From contig JAHXIP010000006.1 in assembly GCA_025655575.1 (NCBI GenBank), forward strand, positions 62,001 to 126,000: 64,000 nt of DNA. The letters are read 5' to 3'. This DNA comes from Candidatus Thiodiazotropha sp. (ex Monitilora ramsayi). GTDB lineage: Bacteria; Pseudomonadota; Gammaproteobacteria; Chromatiales; Chromatiaceae. Position numbers and translations under genes: made by a program. Positions 24,686-34,470 of this stretch are shown here, one piece after another (the stretch's first letter is position 1; each line of letters starts with the position of its first letter). A model generated the notes under the pieces. It ran no database searches. It was given only the letters and a program-made list of their open reading frames with translations, and had not been told where the DNA came from.

Positions 24686-26107
24686 TTATCCCATATCCTG
24701 GTTGATCTCTTGCGGCAGATTGAGGCCTTCCGGTAGCTCGACAGCTTCCTCTTCTTCTGGAAAGAGTGATTCCAGATCCTTCAGACTCTCTGCCAGATTA
24801 ACCGGCGTATGCATATCCTGGCGCAGGAAGCGATTCAGTGCCGGCATGGCGGAGATAGCAATATCGATCTGCTCATTGCTACCCTGCTCATAGGCGCCCA
24901 CACTTATCAGATCTTTGTTTTGTTGATAAAGAGAGTATAGATGCTTGAACGCCCGCGCGGCATCTTGCTGACTATAGGTGCTGATATCATTCATAGCCCG
25001 ACTGATCGAGGCCTCGATATCAATGGCAGGATAGTGCCCGCTGTCTGCCAATTGGCGAGAAAGTACAATATGTCCGTCAAGAATTGCCCGTGCTGCGTCA
25101 GCAATCGGGTCGTTCTGATCATCACCCTCGGTGAGTACTGTGTAGAAGGCTGTGATCGACCCCCCGCCCTTATCACCGTTCCCTGCCCGTTCCACCAGTT
25201 GCGGCAGTTTGGCGAAGACTGAAGGCGGATAACCCTTGGTGGCTGGCGGTTCATGGATCGCCAATGCGATTTCACGTTGAGCCTGGGCAAATCGGGTCAG
25301 AGAATCCATCAATAACAGGACGTGTTTGCCCTGTTCACGGAAATGTTCGGCGATACTGGTAGCGAGCATGGCGCCGTGCATGCGGCGTAGCGGCGGATTA
25401 TCCGCCGGTACGGCAACCACAACAGCACGTTTGAGACCCTCTTTGCCGAGAATATTCTCAACGAACTCCTTCACCTCACGTCCACGCTCACCGATCAGTG
25501 CCACCACAGTGACATCCGCATTGGTATACCGGGTCATCATTCCCAACAAGACACTCTTACCCACACCGGAACCGGCAAAAAGCCCAAGGCGCTGACCGCG
25601 ACCGACGCTCAGCAGGGAATTAATCGCACGCACCCCGACATCTAGGGGTTCCCGGATAGGCGTTCTGGCCAAGGGATTGAAACTCTTACCGGTCAGCGGG
25701 CGATGTTCATCGCTGTGAATCGCCCCCAACCCATCCAACGGTAGACCTGCACCATCAATCACACGGCCCAGTAAATGATCTCCCACCACGGCCTCGCAGA
25801 CACGCCCCGTAGGAATCACGCGGGCACCCTGCTCGAGACCATGAATGTCACCCGTCGGCATCAGATAGAGACTCTCTTCACCGAAGCCAACCACTTCCGC
25901 CTCGATGTGTGCACCATTGCTGCTGACCACATCACACTGACCACCGATAGCGGCACGACAGCCAATGGCTTCCAGGGTAAGGCCAACCATTCGGGTAAGA
26001 CGACCCTCAACCACTAGACCACGATCATCACCCAGACGATCCTCATAGCGCTTGAGGCGCTCTGCCCAGAGTGTTTGGCGGTCTTTACCCAGCAGTGGTC
26101 GAGTCAA
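24686..26107 (-). CDS. fliI: Flagellum-specific ATPase FliI
   Basis: The 473 residues belong to the F1-beta/Rho-type ATPase family. Walker [12 protein letters not shown] is near residues 168-178, the catalytic GERGREV is after it, Walker [18 protein letters not shown] is present, and [18 protein letters not shown] is typical of FliI. The N-terminal beta-barrel and C-terminal helical domain have normal length, with an acidic extension at the C-terminus. FliI forms a hexamer in the cytoplasm that powers flagellar export with FliH and FliJ. It directly abuts fliH. Confidence 0.97.
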   Translation of the reverse strand: MTRPLLGKDRQTLWAERLKRYEDRLGDDRGLVVEGRLTRMVGLTLEAIGCRAAIGGQCDVVSSNGAHIEAEVVGFGEESLYLMPTGDIHGLEQGARVIPTGRVCEAVVGDHLLGRVIDGAGLPLDGLGAIHSDEHRPLTGKSFNPLARTPIREPLDVGVRAINSLLSVGRGQRLGLFAGSGVGKSVLLGMMTRYTNADVTVVALIGERGREVKEFVENILGKEGLKRAVVVAVPADNPPLRRMHGAMLATSIAEHFREQGKHVLLLMDSLTRFAQAQREIALAIHEPPATKGYPPSVFAKLPQLVERAGNGDKGGGSITAFYTVLTEGDDQNDPIADAARAILDGHIVLSRQLADSGHYPAIDIEASISRAMNDISTYSQQDAARAFKHLYSLYQQNKDLISVGAYEQGSNEQIDIAISAMPALNRFLRQDMHTPVNLAESLKDLESLFPEEEEAVELPEGLNLPQEINQDMG

Positions 26108-26788
26108 CTAAGTATCCTCCCCATCATCAATGGCCCTGGCGCCAGCCAACAGAGGTGCGATAAGACTCGCCAATCGGGAATCAAGCGTTGCATCAATCTG
26201 TGAAGTGTCGGTCACCACCTTGCAGCCCCCTCGATTGATTACCGGGTCTTCCACCAGACTCCAGCCTACCTCAGTATCACCCAAGGCGTAGATCTCACGG
26301 ATCAACTCAGCATCTTCGGGATGCACCATCAAGCGTACATTGCGGGAATTGACCGGGAGGATGGAGAGTGCTTCTCTGACCACACCCACAATCAGATTTG
26401 GATCACTCTTCACCTCACGACGAACCAGCTGGCGAACGATGGCGATCACCAGAGAAAGCAGTTCACGCTCTATCTGGTCGTCAAGCTCCCTCAGAGGGCG
26501 TTCGAAAGCCGTCTGCAGGCGCTCAAATTGACTGGTAAAGCGCTGAACTTCCTGATTGGCTTGCGCTAATCCCTCCTTGTGACCAAACTCAAATCCCTCC
26601 TGCTTACCTTTTTCATAGCCCTCTTCGTAAGCCTGCTTTTGAATTTGTTCCAACGCGGCTGCGGTCGGTGGTGCCGCAGGCGGGTGAATAACCTGCTGGC
26701 TACTGACCTTTGCACCATGAACATCGGGCGGTAACCACTGCCTGACTTCATCTCTATCATCATCGGCAGATGAGTTAGACGAACTCAT
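26108..26788 (-). CDS. fliH: Flagellar assembly protein FliH
   Basis: The frame is open to 26875, but the real start is the ATG at 26788 (MSSSNSSADDDRDEVRQWLPPD), which gives a 14-base overlap with the fliG end and 226 residues. FliH features are visible: the N-terminal tryptophan-containing segment (QWLPP), the GxxxG-type helix YEEGYEKGKQEGFEFGHKEG and the C-terminal ATP-synthase-delta-like domain (LMVHPEDAELI, then NRGGCKV). FliH dimers regulate FliI and tether it to the C-ring. Confidence 0.93.
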   Translation of the reverse strand: MSSSNSSADDDRDEVRQWLPPDVHGAKVSSQQVIHPPAAPPTAAALEQIQKQAYEEGYEKGKQEGFEFGHKEGLAQANQEVQRFTSQFERLQTAFERPLRELDDQIERELLSLVIAIVRQLVRREVKSDPNLIVGVVREALSILPVNSRNVRLMVHPEDAELIREIYALGDTEVGWSLVEDPVINRGGCKVVTDTSQIDATLDSRLASLIAPLLAGARAIDDGEDT

Positions 26789-27824
26789 CACCACCACCTC
26801 CCAGCATGATTTCACCGGCATCCGCCAGGCGGCGCGCCACCACCAGGATCTCTTTCTGTGAAGACTCCACATCACTCAGTTTGGCAGGAGCGGCGGCTTC
26901 CAGATCATCTTTCAGCATCTCGGCTGCGCGCTTGGACATGTTCTTGAAGATCTTGTCTTTGAGTGCTTCGTCAGCACCACGCAGGGCCAGCAGTAGCTGT
27001 TCGGTACTGACTTCGCGCAACAGTGCTTGAATACCCCGATCATCAACATCAATCAGGTTCTCGAAAACAAACATATTGTCTTGCAGTTCCTGCCCAAGAT
27101 CGGAGTCTGTCTCAATAATCTCTTCCATCAGCTTGCTCTCGACAGCACCGTCGAGCATGTTGAGAATCTCAGCCGCAGTCTTAACGCCGCCAAGACTGGA
27201 AGATTTCACATTGGTGGCACCGGAGAACTGTTTATCCAGTATCTCATCCAACTCCTGAAGTGCTGCTGGCTGAATACCATCGAGGGTGGCAATTCTCATG
27301 ATCACATCGGTACGGACTCGTTCGGGAAACTGGCTGACCACTTGTGCCGCCTGATCGCTCTCCAGGAAAGAAAGCACAATGGCAATAATCTGAGGGTGTT
27401 CCAGTCGAATCAGTTCTGCAATCGCACGGGGGTCCATCCACTTGAGCTGTTCAAGACCTTTGCTGTTGCGTCCCAGCAGAATACGGTCGATGACGCCCCC
27501 TGCCTTGTCTTCCCCAAGGGCATTGGTCAGCATGTTCCGGATATACTCATCGGAACCCAATCCCAGTGCGGTTTGTTTTTCCAGGGTGGAGACGAATTGA
27601 TGCATCACCGCCTCCATCTGATCGGTGGTGACATCGGTCAGACTGGCCATAGCCAAGCCTACATCCTGGACCTCTTTCGGACCCATGTGACGAAGCAGTT
27701 CAGCGGCATCTTTCTCTCCCAGGGCCAGCAGCAGGATTGCCGCGCGGTGAACGCCCCCAATCCTGGTGACCGGATCAGCTACGGCTGGTGGTTGTTGGGT
27801 TTGAGCTTGTTCAGTGTTTGCCAT
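26775..27824 (-). CDS. fliG: Flagellar motor switch protein FliG
   Basis: The 349 residues show the FliG pattern throughout: AAILLLALGEKDAAELLRHM at the N-terminal domain that binds FliF, the middle EHPQIIAIVLSFLESDQAA, and the C-terminal charged torque helix ALRGADEALKDKIFKNMSKRAAEML. The C-terminus is extended slightly beyond the usual end by a VARRLADAGEIMLGGGGDEFV tail. FliG sits on the MS-ring and meets MotA in the motor. It overlaps both fliF (14 bases) and fliH. Confidence 0.96.
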   Translation of the reverse strand: MANTEQAQTQQPPAVADPVTRIGGVHRAAILLLALGEKDAAELLRHMGPKEVQDVGLAMASLTDVTTDQMEAVMHQFVSTLEKQTALGLGSDEYIRNMLTNALGEDKAGGVIDRILLGRNSKGLEQLKWMDPRAIAELIRLEHPQIIAIVLSFLESDQAAQVVSQFPERVRTDVIMRIATLDGIQPAALQELDEILDKQFSGATNVKSSSLGGVKTAAEILNMLDGAVESKLMEEIIETDSDLGQELQDNMFVFENLIDVDDRGIQALLREVSTEQLLLALRGADEALKDKIFKNMSKRAAEMLKDDLEAAAPAKLSDVESSQKEILVVARRLADAGEIMLGGGGDEFV

Positions 27825-29514
27825 CTTCTGAAATCCACTTTTTTACGACCTGAGCAACACGCTTCGGGTCATCTGAAATCATAGTACGTGCAGCATCCAG
27901 CGTCTTCTCATAACTGCGTGGCCCAGGCAGGTGGAGGGCTTCGTCATCCATCTCCAATCCAGCCATTTCACTACCACCGACACCCGCCGAAGCTCCGGGC
28001 ATGCCTCCCGCCATACCAGTACCTGCAGCGCCTGCGGTAGCCGCTACCATGTTATCTGTCGTTCGGGTGACTGAAGCATGACTCACCAACCGGCTCATGG
28101 TCGGCTTGAGTACAAAAAAGATTAATAATGCAGCAAGTAGCCAACCACCACCCTGACGGACCCAGTCCCAGAACTTCGCCTGTTCCCAAATCGGCACTTC
28201 CGGCAACGGCTCTGGCTCAGCAGGAATAAAGAAGGATTCATTAATCACCTGCACACTATCGCCACGCTGTAGATTATAGCCAATGGCATCTTTCACCAGG
28301 TTGGCAATCCGTGTGATCTCTTCGGGTGTCCGTTCAACTGGCTGCGCCTGACCCTCATCATTGGACACGAAGCGGTCATTTACCACCACAGCGACAGAGA
28401 GTCGGCGCAGGCGATTACTCGGCAGGCGGGTATGACTGATGGTCTTATCCACTTCATAATTTCGTGTCGCACGTTTACTGCTATTGAGTGGGGTTCCTCC
28501 ACCTTGGCCATTAATCCCACCGCCAGCCAGTTCGGGAGCCGTTCCCGCCGCGGGCGGCTGATTGGAGAGCGCCCCCGGTACACCCTGGACTTCACTCAGC
28601 TGACTCAGCTGCTCATTAATCTGCTCCGAACGCAGTGCGTTGGCATCCGGATTGAAGTACTCCTGCGTCTGCTCTGTGATGGTGAAATCCACGTCGGCTG
28701 TCACCTCGGCGCGCAGGTTTTCCCGGCCAACCAATGGTGCAAGAATATCTTCGACACGCTGTTTGAAGTGGGTCTCCAGTCCTCGGGTATATTCAAACTG
28801 GCTACTGGTCAGCTCCATCTCCCTGGAGTCCTGCTTGGTACTCAGCAGACGACCCCGCTGATCCACCACTGTGACGTTTGAAACCTCAAGCTCCGGAACG
28901 CTGGCGGCAACCAGATGGGTAATTGCCTCGACCTGACTTTTTTCAAGCGTGCGCCCAGCATAGAGTTTGACCACCACCGACGCACTGGGGAATTTACGCT
29001 TGCGAACAAATACCGATTGCTTGGGTGTCGCCAAATGGACTCGCGCTGACTCCACATTGGCCATGGTCATGACTGAGCGCGCCAATTCACCTTCGATAGC
29101 TCGCTGGTATCTTGCTGATTCAACCAGTCGGCTGGTGGTAAATCCCGTATCCTCCTGCATCAGCTCGAAACCCACAGAGCCCGATTGCGGCAAACCCTGG
29201 CCGGCAAGCTTCATCCGCGCCTCTTGCAGGTCACCGCTTGGCACCATAATAATTCCATTGGCCTGATCAATCTCATACTTGATACCCGCGGACTGCAACG
29301 CCTGGGCGATCTCCATCGCGTCCTTTTGTGCCAAATTACCGTATAGCGGACTGAAGCTCGGTGTCGAGGACCACCACACTACTACCACACCTAAAGCCAC
29401 GCTGGCGGCAATACCCACCATCACGGCAATCTGGCGAACAATAGGATTATCTTGCAACCGGTTGGCCACCTGCAGGTCGCTGCCGGTCTCTTGAGCTGTT
29501 GTTACTGTAGCCAT
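27811..29514 (-). CDS. fliF: Flagellar MS-ring protein FliF
   Basis: The 567 residues have two membrane helices, near 28-48 and 440-460, flanking the ring-building YscJ/FliF domains (LYGNLAQKDAMEIAQALQSAGIKYEI and the EGELARSVMTMANVESARVHLA block). A Gly/Pro-rich variable loop lies near 310-345. The C-terminal acidic tail binds FliG. FliF forms the MS-ring in the inner membrane. The gene follows fliE closely and heads the overlapping fliFGH group. Confidence 0.96.
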   Translation of the reverse strand: MATVTTAQETGSDLQVANRLQDNPIVRQIAVMVGIAASVALGVVVVWWSSTPSFSPLYGNLAQKDAMEIAQALQSAGIKYEIDQANGIIMVPSGDLQEARMKLAGQGLPQSGSVGFELMQEDTGFTTSRLVESARYQRAIEGELARSVMTMANVESARVHLATPKQSVFVRKRKFPSASVVVKLYAGRTLEKSQVEAITHLVAASVPELEVSNVTVVDQRGRLLSTKQDSREMELTSSQFEYTRGLETHFKQRVEDILAPLVGRENLRAEVTADVDFTITEQTQEYFNPDANALRSEQINEQLSQLSEVQGVPGALSNQPPAAGTAPELAGGGINGQGGGTPLNSSKRATRNYEVDKTISHTRLPSNRLRRLSVAVVVNDRFVSNDEGQAQPVERTPEEITRIANLVKDAIGYNLQRGDSVQVINESFFIPAEPEPLPEVPIWEQAKFWDWVRQGGGWLLAALLIFFVLKPTMSRLVSHASVTRTTDNMVAATAGAAGTGMAGGMPGASAGVGGSEMAGLEMDDEALHLPGPRSYEKTLDAARTMISDDPKRVAQVVKKWISEDGKH

Positions 29515-29537
29515 TATTTTATTTCACAATCAGTATG

Positions 29538-29858
29538 TTAGATGGGCATGTTCATAACATCTTTATAAGCTTCGATCAGCTTATTGCGTACCTGAACCAT
29601 GGCTTCAAAGGAGAGACTCGACTTCTGTGCAGCCACCATGACCTGTGCCAGATCCATATCCCCTTCACCCTTCTCGAACGAAGCCCGCATGGCGCTGGCC
29701 TCCTGCTGGATGTCGTTCACCTTATCGATCGACTGTTTCAGCAACGCACCGAAATCTGCGCCACCATTACCCGGCAACTCTTCGGTCTGACTCGTTGCCT
29801 TGGCGGACATTACCCGCATCTGCGCCAAGACTTGATCAATATTCATATTGGTATTCAT
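29538..29858 (-). CDS. fliE: Flagellar hook-basal body protein FliE
   Basis: The 106 residues carry the FliE C-terminal consensus: DFGALLKQSIDKVNDIQQEA, DLAQVMVAAQKSSLSFEAMV and QVRNKLIEAYKDVMNMPI. FliE joins the MS-ring to the proximal rod. It is the first gene of the fliEFGHIJ operon, with a sigma-54 promoter 40 bases upstream. An alternative start four codons in is possible. Confidence 0.95.
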   Translation of the reverse strand: MNTNMNIDQVLAQMRVMSAKATSQTEELPGNGGADFGALLKQSIDKVNDIQQEASAMRASFEKGEGDMDLAQVMVAAQKSSLSFEAMVQVRNKLIEAYKDVMNMPI

Positions 29859-29898
29859 TTGCTTTTCTCTGACTCTTTTTTCCGTTATTCACTACTAC

Positions 29899-29913
29899 GC
29901 AGAATCCGTACCA
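29899..29913 (-). promoter_or_regulatory. Sigma-54 promoter of the fliE operon
   Basis: On the minus strand TGGTACGGATTCTGC matches the -24/-12 consensus TGGCACG-N4-TTGC with two mismatches, keeping the critical GG and GC at correct spacing. It lies in the flrC-fliE gap, so transcription would begin about 28 bases before the fliE start, activated by FlrC. Confidence 0.75.
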
Positions 29914-29920
29914 TTTCGTC

Positions 29921-31267
29921 TCATCTGGGAATCGCCACGCCGGCATCGCGCATGCGAGCGATCTTGTAGCGCAAGGTGCGTTGACTGATACCCAGCTTTT
30001 CCGCTGCCATTTTGCGGCTACCGCTACCCTCTTCCAGCGCATCCAGGATCATCTGCTCCTCGACTGAACGCAGGTCTTCGGGCAGGCGTCTGCCACTTGA
30101 TGAAACCGGTTTCTCTTCGTGTGATTGAGACGGTAGTGACGACGGCTCTTCGAAACAGAGATCCTGTGCCTGAATCCGGTGATTGTCATGCAGAATCATT
30201 GCACGCTGCATGAGGTTGTCGAGCTCTCGAATGTTGCCAGGCCAGGAATGACTTAGCAGATGCTGCTTCGCGTCATTGCTTAAATCAGGCATTGCTTGTC
30301 CTGGTCGTAGATTCTTCTTCAGCAGATGACGGGCCAGGGGCAGAATGTCACGCTGACGCTCGCGTAATGGAGGCAGAGTCAGCGGGAAGACATTGAGACG
30401 ATAGTAGAGATCTTCACGAAAACGACCCGCCGAAACCTCTTCCCGCAGTTTACGGTTTGTGGTGGCCAGTACCCGTACATCCAGTTCGATCAGCTTGCGG
30501 CCACCGAGCCTTTCCAGCTCACGCTCTTGCAGTACACGCAGCAGTTTCGCCTGCAGGGCCAGACTCATCTCGGAGATCTCATCCAGCAGCAAGGTACCAC
30601 CCTGGGCCTGTTCAAATTTACCCGGTGCAGACTGATAGGCACCGGTGAAAGCACCCTTCTCATAACCGAAGAGTACCGCCTCCAACATGTTCTCCGGAAT
30701 AGCGGCACAGTTGATGGCGATAAAGGGACCTTCCGCCCGAGGCGAGCGTTGGTGTATGTAGCGGGCGAAGACCTCTTTGCCGGTACCACTCTCACCGTTC
30801 AGCAATACCGTAGCTTCGCTCAGTGCCACACGACGGGCAAGCTCCAACACCTCTCGGCTGCGCAGGTCTTCCGCCACAGGCCCTTCCATTGGCTCATCAT
30901 TGATAGGACTGACCAGTCCGGCCACTTTGCTGACCAGCACCTCTGCCTCGAAGGGCTTGACCAGATAGTCGACAGCACCATCATGCATCGCCGCCACGGC
31001 CTTTTCGATACTGCCATAGGCGGTCATCAGCAATACGGGTAGATCAGGATGGGTCGATTTGATCTGACGCAACAGAGCATGGCCATCCATCGGCCGCATC
31101 TGTACATCACTCACTACCATGCCGACCGGTTCCTGTTGCAGGATCTCAAGCGCGGCACTCCCTTCCTCGGCGGCCTTTACAGGATATCCAGCCAGCTCCA
31201 GGGTTTCACTCAGGGCTTCCCGCAAGGCCGGGTCGTCCTCAACAATCAGGACTGTCGCCAGACTCAT
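29921..31267 (-). CDS. flrC: Sigma-54-dependent flagellar response regulator FlrC/FleR
   Basis: An N-terminal receiver domain (phospho-acceptor Asp in MVVSDVQM, about residue 54; MTAYGS; LVKPFE) is followed by an AAA+ domain. That domain has Walker A GESGTGKE near 157-164 and the sigma-54 contact loop GAFTGA near 205. A Fis-type helix-turn-helix (RKMAAEKLGISQRTLRYKI) ends the protein. All switch residues are present. It overlaps flrB by four bases. In Vibrio and Pseudomonas this protein, phosphorylated by its kinase partner, activates basal-body and hook operons such as fliE. Confidence 0.94.
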   Translation of the reverse strand: MSLATVLIVEDDPALREALSETLELAGYPVKAAEEGSAALEILQQEPVGMVVSDVQMRPMDGHALLRQIKSTHPDLPVLLMTAYGSIEKAVAAMHDGAVDYLVKPFEAEVLVSKVAGLVSPINDEPMEGPVAEDLRSREVLELARRVALSEATVLLNGESGTGKEVFARYIHQRSPRAEGPFIAINCAAIPENMLEAVLFGYEKGAFTGAYQSAPGKFEQAQGGTLLLDEISEMSLALQAKLLRVLQERELERLGGRKLIELDVRVLATTNRKLREEVSAGRFREDLYYRLNVFPLTLPPLRERQRDILPLARHLLKKNLRPGQAMPDLSNDAKQHLLSHSWPGNIRELDNLMQRAMILHDNHRIQAQDLCFEEPSSLPSQSHEEKPVSSSGRRLPEDLRSVEEQMILDALEEGSGSRKMAAEKLGISQRTLRYKIARMRDAGVAIPR

Positions 31268-32496
31268 GAAAGACTCCTTGTTTTTTCTAATGGCATTTTT
31301 CTTTGTTGCAGCATGACAGACGCCTCTGATATTACCTGTACAGGTTTCATCGCCAGGGGAAATCGAATACGGAATGCGGCACCACCCGTCAGTGCCTGTT
31401 CTGCATGAATCTCACCGCCATGGCTAAGCACCAGATTCTGTACCACGGCTAAACCAAGGCCTGTACCACCGCTTCTGGTGGTGAAAAATGGATCAAAAAC
31501 TTGTTGTTGCAGGTCCTTGGAGATGCCCGTGCCATTGTCGATGAACTCGATTTCAATCTCACTGGCAACGCGTATAGTGATGCTAATCTCACTGGCCTGG
31601 TGCTGAATGGCGTTCTCCAGCAAATTGCCGAACATGCCATGCAGGGCATCCCTGCGACCAATCATGCGTGCTTCACCCGCACTCTTGTCTTGCAGCTTCA
31701 GAACAACATCAGGGGACTCCAGCGTCTGCTGTGTGAGGGCGATAAAAGCTTTAAGTGTTTCACTCAGGCAGATGTTTGTCTCACCGGCTTCGTCACCTCG
31801 AGCAAACATAAGAATGTCGTGAATTTGACGCTCCATGTGCTGCAGACGATCACGTAGCTTTTCAGTGAATTGCTTACGCTTTTGGGGGTCGATTTTGTCA
31901 GTCGCAAGGTGGGAGGTGTAGAGCAGAGCGGTACTCAGAGGTGTACGCATCTGGTGTGCCAGCTGGGCCGACATTTCACCCATGGCGGTAAGCCGCTCAC
32001 GTCGATTCAAGCGCTCCTGTAGTCGACGGGTTTCGGTAACGTCCAACATCACAAGGATACGTCCGGGTGTCTGTTCCAGCTCACTGGATGTGAGCGTTAA
32101 TAGCTGTCCACTCTTGAGCTTCAGCTCGTTGCCGTCAATACCATCGCTAAGCGCAACTTCACTTAAGAGATCAGACCAGAAGCGCTTAACCAACAGCGAT
32201 CCCAGCAGGCGTTCAGCTGCCGGGTTGTACTCTCTGATACGCTCTTCCCCATCAAGGACAATGACTGCTGCCGGCAGCGTTTCCAACAACCGTTCCAGTC
32301 TGTCGGCCAGACGCTCTTTCTCAGCCAGCTGCACCATCCGCTCGCTGCGTGCCGCTGCCAACTCCTGACTGAGTTCCAGCACCTGCTCCTGCAGTTGACG
32401 GTAGGAGCCCGTTAACTCCTCAGACAGCTGATTGAACAGCATGAATGCCGATTCAAGCGCATGTTGCTTGTCTGAAAGCGAGGGTTTCGGTGACAC
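31264..32496 (-). CDS. flrB: Flagellar sensor histidine kinase FlrB/FleS
   Basis: The 410 residues have no membrane segment. An N-terminal coiled coil leads to a PAS domain (LLETLPAAVIVLDGEERI), then the HisKA box AQLAHQMRTPLSTAL with the phospho-accepting His. The ATPase domain follows: N box NLLENAIQHQ, G1 DNGTGI, F box FDPFFTTR and G2 GGTGLGLA. A cytosolic kinase paired with FlrC is the standard FlrBC/FleSR arrangement, which senses assembly of the flagellar export core. Confidence 0.93.
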   Translation of the reverse strand: MSPKPSLSDKQHALESAFMLFNQLSEELTGSYRQLQEQVLELSQELAAARSERMVQLAEKERLADRLERLLETLPAAVIVLDGEERIREYNPAAERLLGSLLVKRFWSDLLSEVALSDGIDGNELKLKSGQLLTLTSSELEQTPGRILVMLDVTETRRLQERLNRRERLTAMGEMSAQLAHQMRTPLSTALLYTSHLATDKIDPQKRKQFTEKLRDRLQHMERQIHDILMFARGDEAGETNICLSETLKAFIALTQQTLESPDVVLKLQDKSAGEARMIGRRDALHGMFGNLLENAIQHQASEISITIRVASEIEIEFIDNGTGISKDLQQQVFDPFFTTRSGGTGLGLAVVQNLVLSHGGEIHAEQALTGGAAFRIRFPLAMKPVQVISEASVMLQQRKMPLEKTRSLS

Positions 32497-32542
32497 GTCT
32501 TGCGACCTCTGTTGTCTTTAGTCATTTAACACAATAGACAAC

Positions 32543-32558
32543 AGCAATTAGCATGCCG
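32543..32558 (-). promoter_or_regulatory. Sigma-54 promoter of flrBC
   Basis: On the minus strand CGGCATGCTAATTGCT matches TGGCACG-N4-TTGCW at all but two positions, with the GG and GC pairs in place. It lies about 47 bases before the flrB start, so FleQ/FlrA upstream is the likely activator, as in Vibrio class II genes. Confidence 0.75.
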
Positions 32559-32611
32559 AAATTATATTTATTTTATTTTCAATAAGTTACAGAACGTAAC
32601 TTAGAAGAACG

Positions 32612-34087
32612 TCAAATTCCCGTCGACTCACTTTGACGCTGGAGGCCATATTTTCGCAGTTTTTCGACGAGTGTGGTTCTACGCATATGGAGCCGCTTGG
32701 CCGCATGAGCCACAATACCGTCCGACTCGTCCAGCGCCTGTTGAATCAGACTCTGCTCCAGGGTATTGAGGTGTGCTTTCAGATCGAGTCCGTCACTGGG
32801 TAGACGCGGTGCGGTAACCGTGGTTCCCGGCTCATCACCCGAGAGGGACACATCGGGCAACTGAACAGTATCCATCAAGCTACCGACCGGTTTGAATTTT
32901 TCAGGCAGGTCGTTCACATCCACGACCCCATAGGGGTGCAAAATCGCCAGGCGTTCCATGAGATTGGCCAGCTCCCGGACATTCCCCGGCCAACGATAGT
33001 GGCTAAGTCCAGCAATGGCTGCCGGTGTGAGCCTTACCGAACCCCGCTTCTCGTGTTCGATACGATGAATCAGATCGTTGACCAACACCGGGATGTCTTC
33101 GACCCGATCTCTCAGCGGCGGCATATCAATGGGAAAGACATTCAATCGATAGTAAAGGTCTTCACGAAAATCACCGTTGGTGATGGCCGATTCGAGATTT
33201 CTGTGTGTCGCGGCAATAATACGAACGTTACAGGGGATGGTTTTGTTGCTGCCGACCCGCTCGAAAGTACGTTCCTGCAGCACACGCAATAATTTGACCT
33301 GCATCGGCATACTCATGTCGCCGATTTCATCAAGGAACAGTGTGCCCCCTTCGGCCATCTCAAAACGGCCCTGGCGGGCACTGATGGCGCCAGTGAAGGC
33401 CCCCTTCTCATGACCGAAAAGCTCACTTTCCAAAAGGTCGGCGGGTATGGCGCCACAGTTAACGGGGACAAAGGGTTTACCCCGTCTCACCGAATGAAAA
33501 TGTAACTTACGTGCAACCACTTCCTTACCGGTACCAGATTCGCCCAGTATCAGCACAGTAGCATCAGAGTCGGCAACCTGTTCGATCATTTTGTTGACCT
33601 GGCGCGTTGCCCGGCTACTACCTGAAAGACTGCGGAAAAGTTCAACAGGACGTGATTTTGGTCCCGATTGGCTATGGGACTCCCGGAACACCTGTGCCTT
33701 GTGCGCCAGGGCCATCAGATCATCGTAGTGTGTCGGTAGCTTCAAGTTACCGATCACATTGGGGAAACCTTCAGCTTTCTCCGGAATACCATCCGCTTCG
33801 TCGAAGATTTGAAAAACAGGAATGGCGGGGGTTTCATCGGCAAGCTTCTTTAGCAGATCCTCTCGCTCATTACCCTGGAACCCGGACCCCAACATCACCG
33901 CAATGCAGCCTTTTTCTGAAGCAGTGACTTGCTCAATAACTTCCTCAGGGCCATCAATATTCAGGATTTCCCCATCCACGAAGGCAAGAACCTGTTTCAG
34001 ATATTTCTGACGCTCTTGGTCCTTCTCCAACAAGTAGATGCAAAGATTTGGAAACACCGGATTATCTTTCTCGTGTTGAAGCCCCAT
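32612..34087 (-). CDS. fleQ: Flagellar master regulator FleQ/FlrA
   Basis: The 491 residues contain an N-terminal FleQ-type receiver-like domain that lacks a phospho-acceptor pattern, and an AAA+ domain with Walker A GESGTGKE (about 182-189) and GAFTGA (about 225). A Fis-type helix-turn-helix ([25 protein letters not shown]) ends the protein. This architecture and its place directly upstream of flrBC identify the class I master activator. In Pseudomonas it binds cyclic-di-GMP at the AAA+ domain and switches between flagellar and biofilm genes; the RRTTLVEKL helix is typical of FleQ. The gene is divergent from an FHA/PilZ pair. Confidence 0.94.
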   Translation of the reverse strand: MGLQHEKDNPVFPNLCIYLLEKDQERQKYLKQVLAFVDGEILNIDGPEEVIEQVTASEKGCIAVMLGSGFQGNEREDLLKKLADETPAIPVFQIFDEADGIPEKAEGFPNVIGNLKLPTHYDDLMALAHKAQVFRESHSQSGPKSRPVELFRSLSGSSRATRQVNKMIEQVADSDATVLILGESGTGKEVVARKLHFHSVRRGKPFVPVNCGAIPADLLESELFGHEKGAFTGAISARQGRFEMAEGGTLFLDEIGDMSMPMQVKLLRVLQERTFERVGSNKTIPCNVRIIAATHRNLESAITNGDFREDLYYRLNVFPIDMPPLRDRVEDIPVLVNDLIHRIEHEKRGSVRLTPAAIAGLSHYRWPGNVRELANLMERLAILHPYGVVDVNDLPEKFKPVGSLMDTVQLPDVSLSGDEPGTTVTAPRLPSDGLDLKAHLNTLEQSLIQQALDESDGIVAHAAKRLHMRRTTLVEKLRKYGLQRQSESTGI

Positions 34088-34470
34088 ATCAAGTAAGTCC
34101 CTTCATTCTGATGTGGCTCCTGCCCCAATAGCTGCGAAGTTAAGCAGCAAATCGGTAAAATGTCAAAATTACGTCGAACCAAGATTATTATTTAACTAGT
34201 TTATTTAACATACTGTTAGAGAAGGATCTTAGGTTATTTTTCCCGGTCATGCAGAATTCAATATTGAATGCATGATTTTTATTCCCATCTCACTAACAGA
34301 AAACTGACGCTGACACTTTTTAGGCAAAATCCCGCCTTTTGATACTGCCGGACAAACACCTATCACCCAGGCCTTTCAGGAAAAAAAATAATGGATATGG
34401 TCAGAATGTTTTTTTCAACAAAAATGGAGATATACTTCACCTTATAAAGGTTGAATCTGAGATATGCAAA
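34088..34470. other. Divergent regulatory region between fleQ and the FHA-like gene
   Basis: This is an AT-rich interval with runs such as ATTATTTAACTAGTTTATTTAACAT. The plus-strand frame that begins at 34339 is not supported as coding before 34471. No clear promoter box or known operator was identified. Confidence 0.4.

Noticed and set aside
27027..27884. Long plus-strand frame of 285 codons opposite fliG
   Set aside because: It is antisense to a certain gene, His/Leu/Gln-rich as expected for a shadow, with no start signals.
32584..32602. AAGTTAC / GTAACTT hairpin between fleQ and flrB
   Set aside because: Short AT-rich stem without a T tract; not enough to call a terminator or operator.
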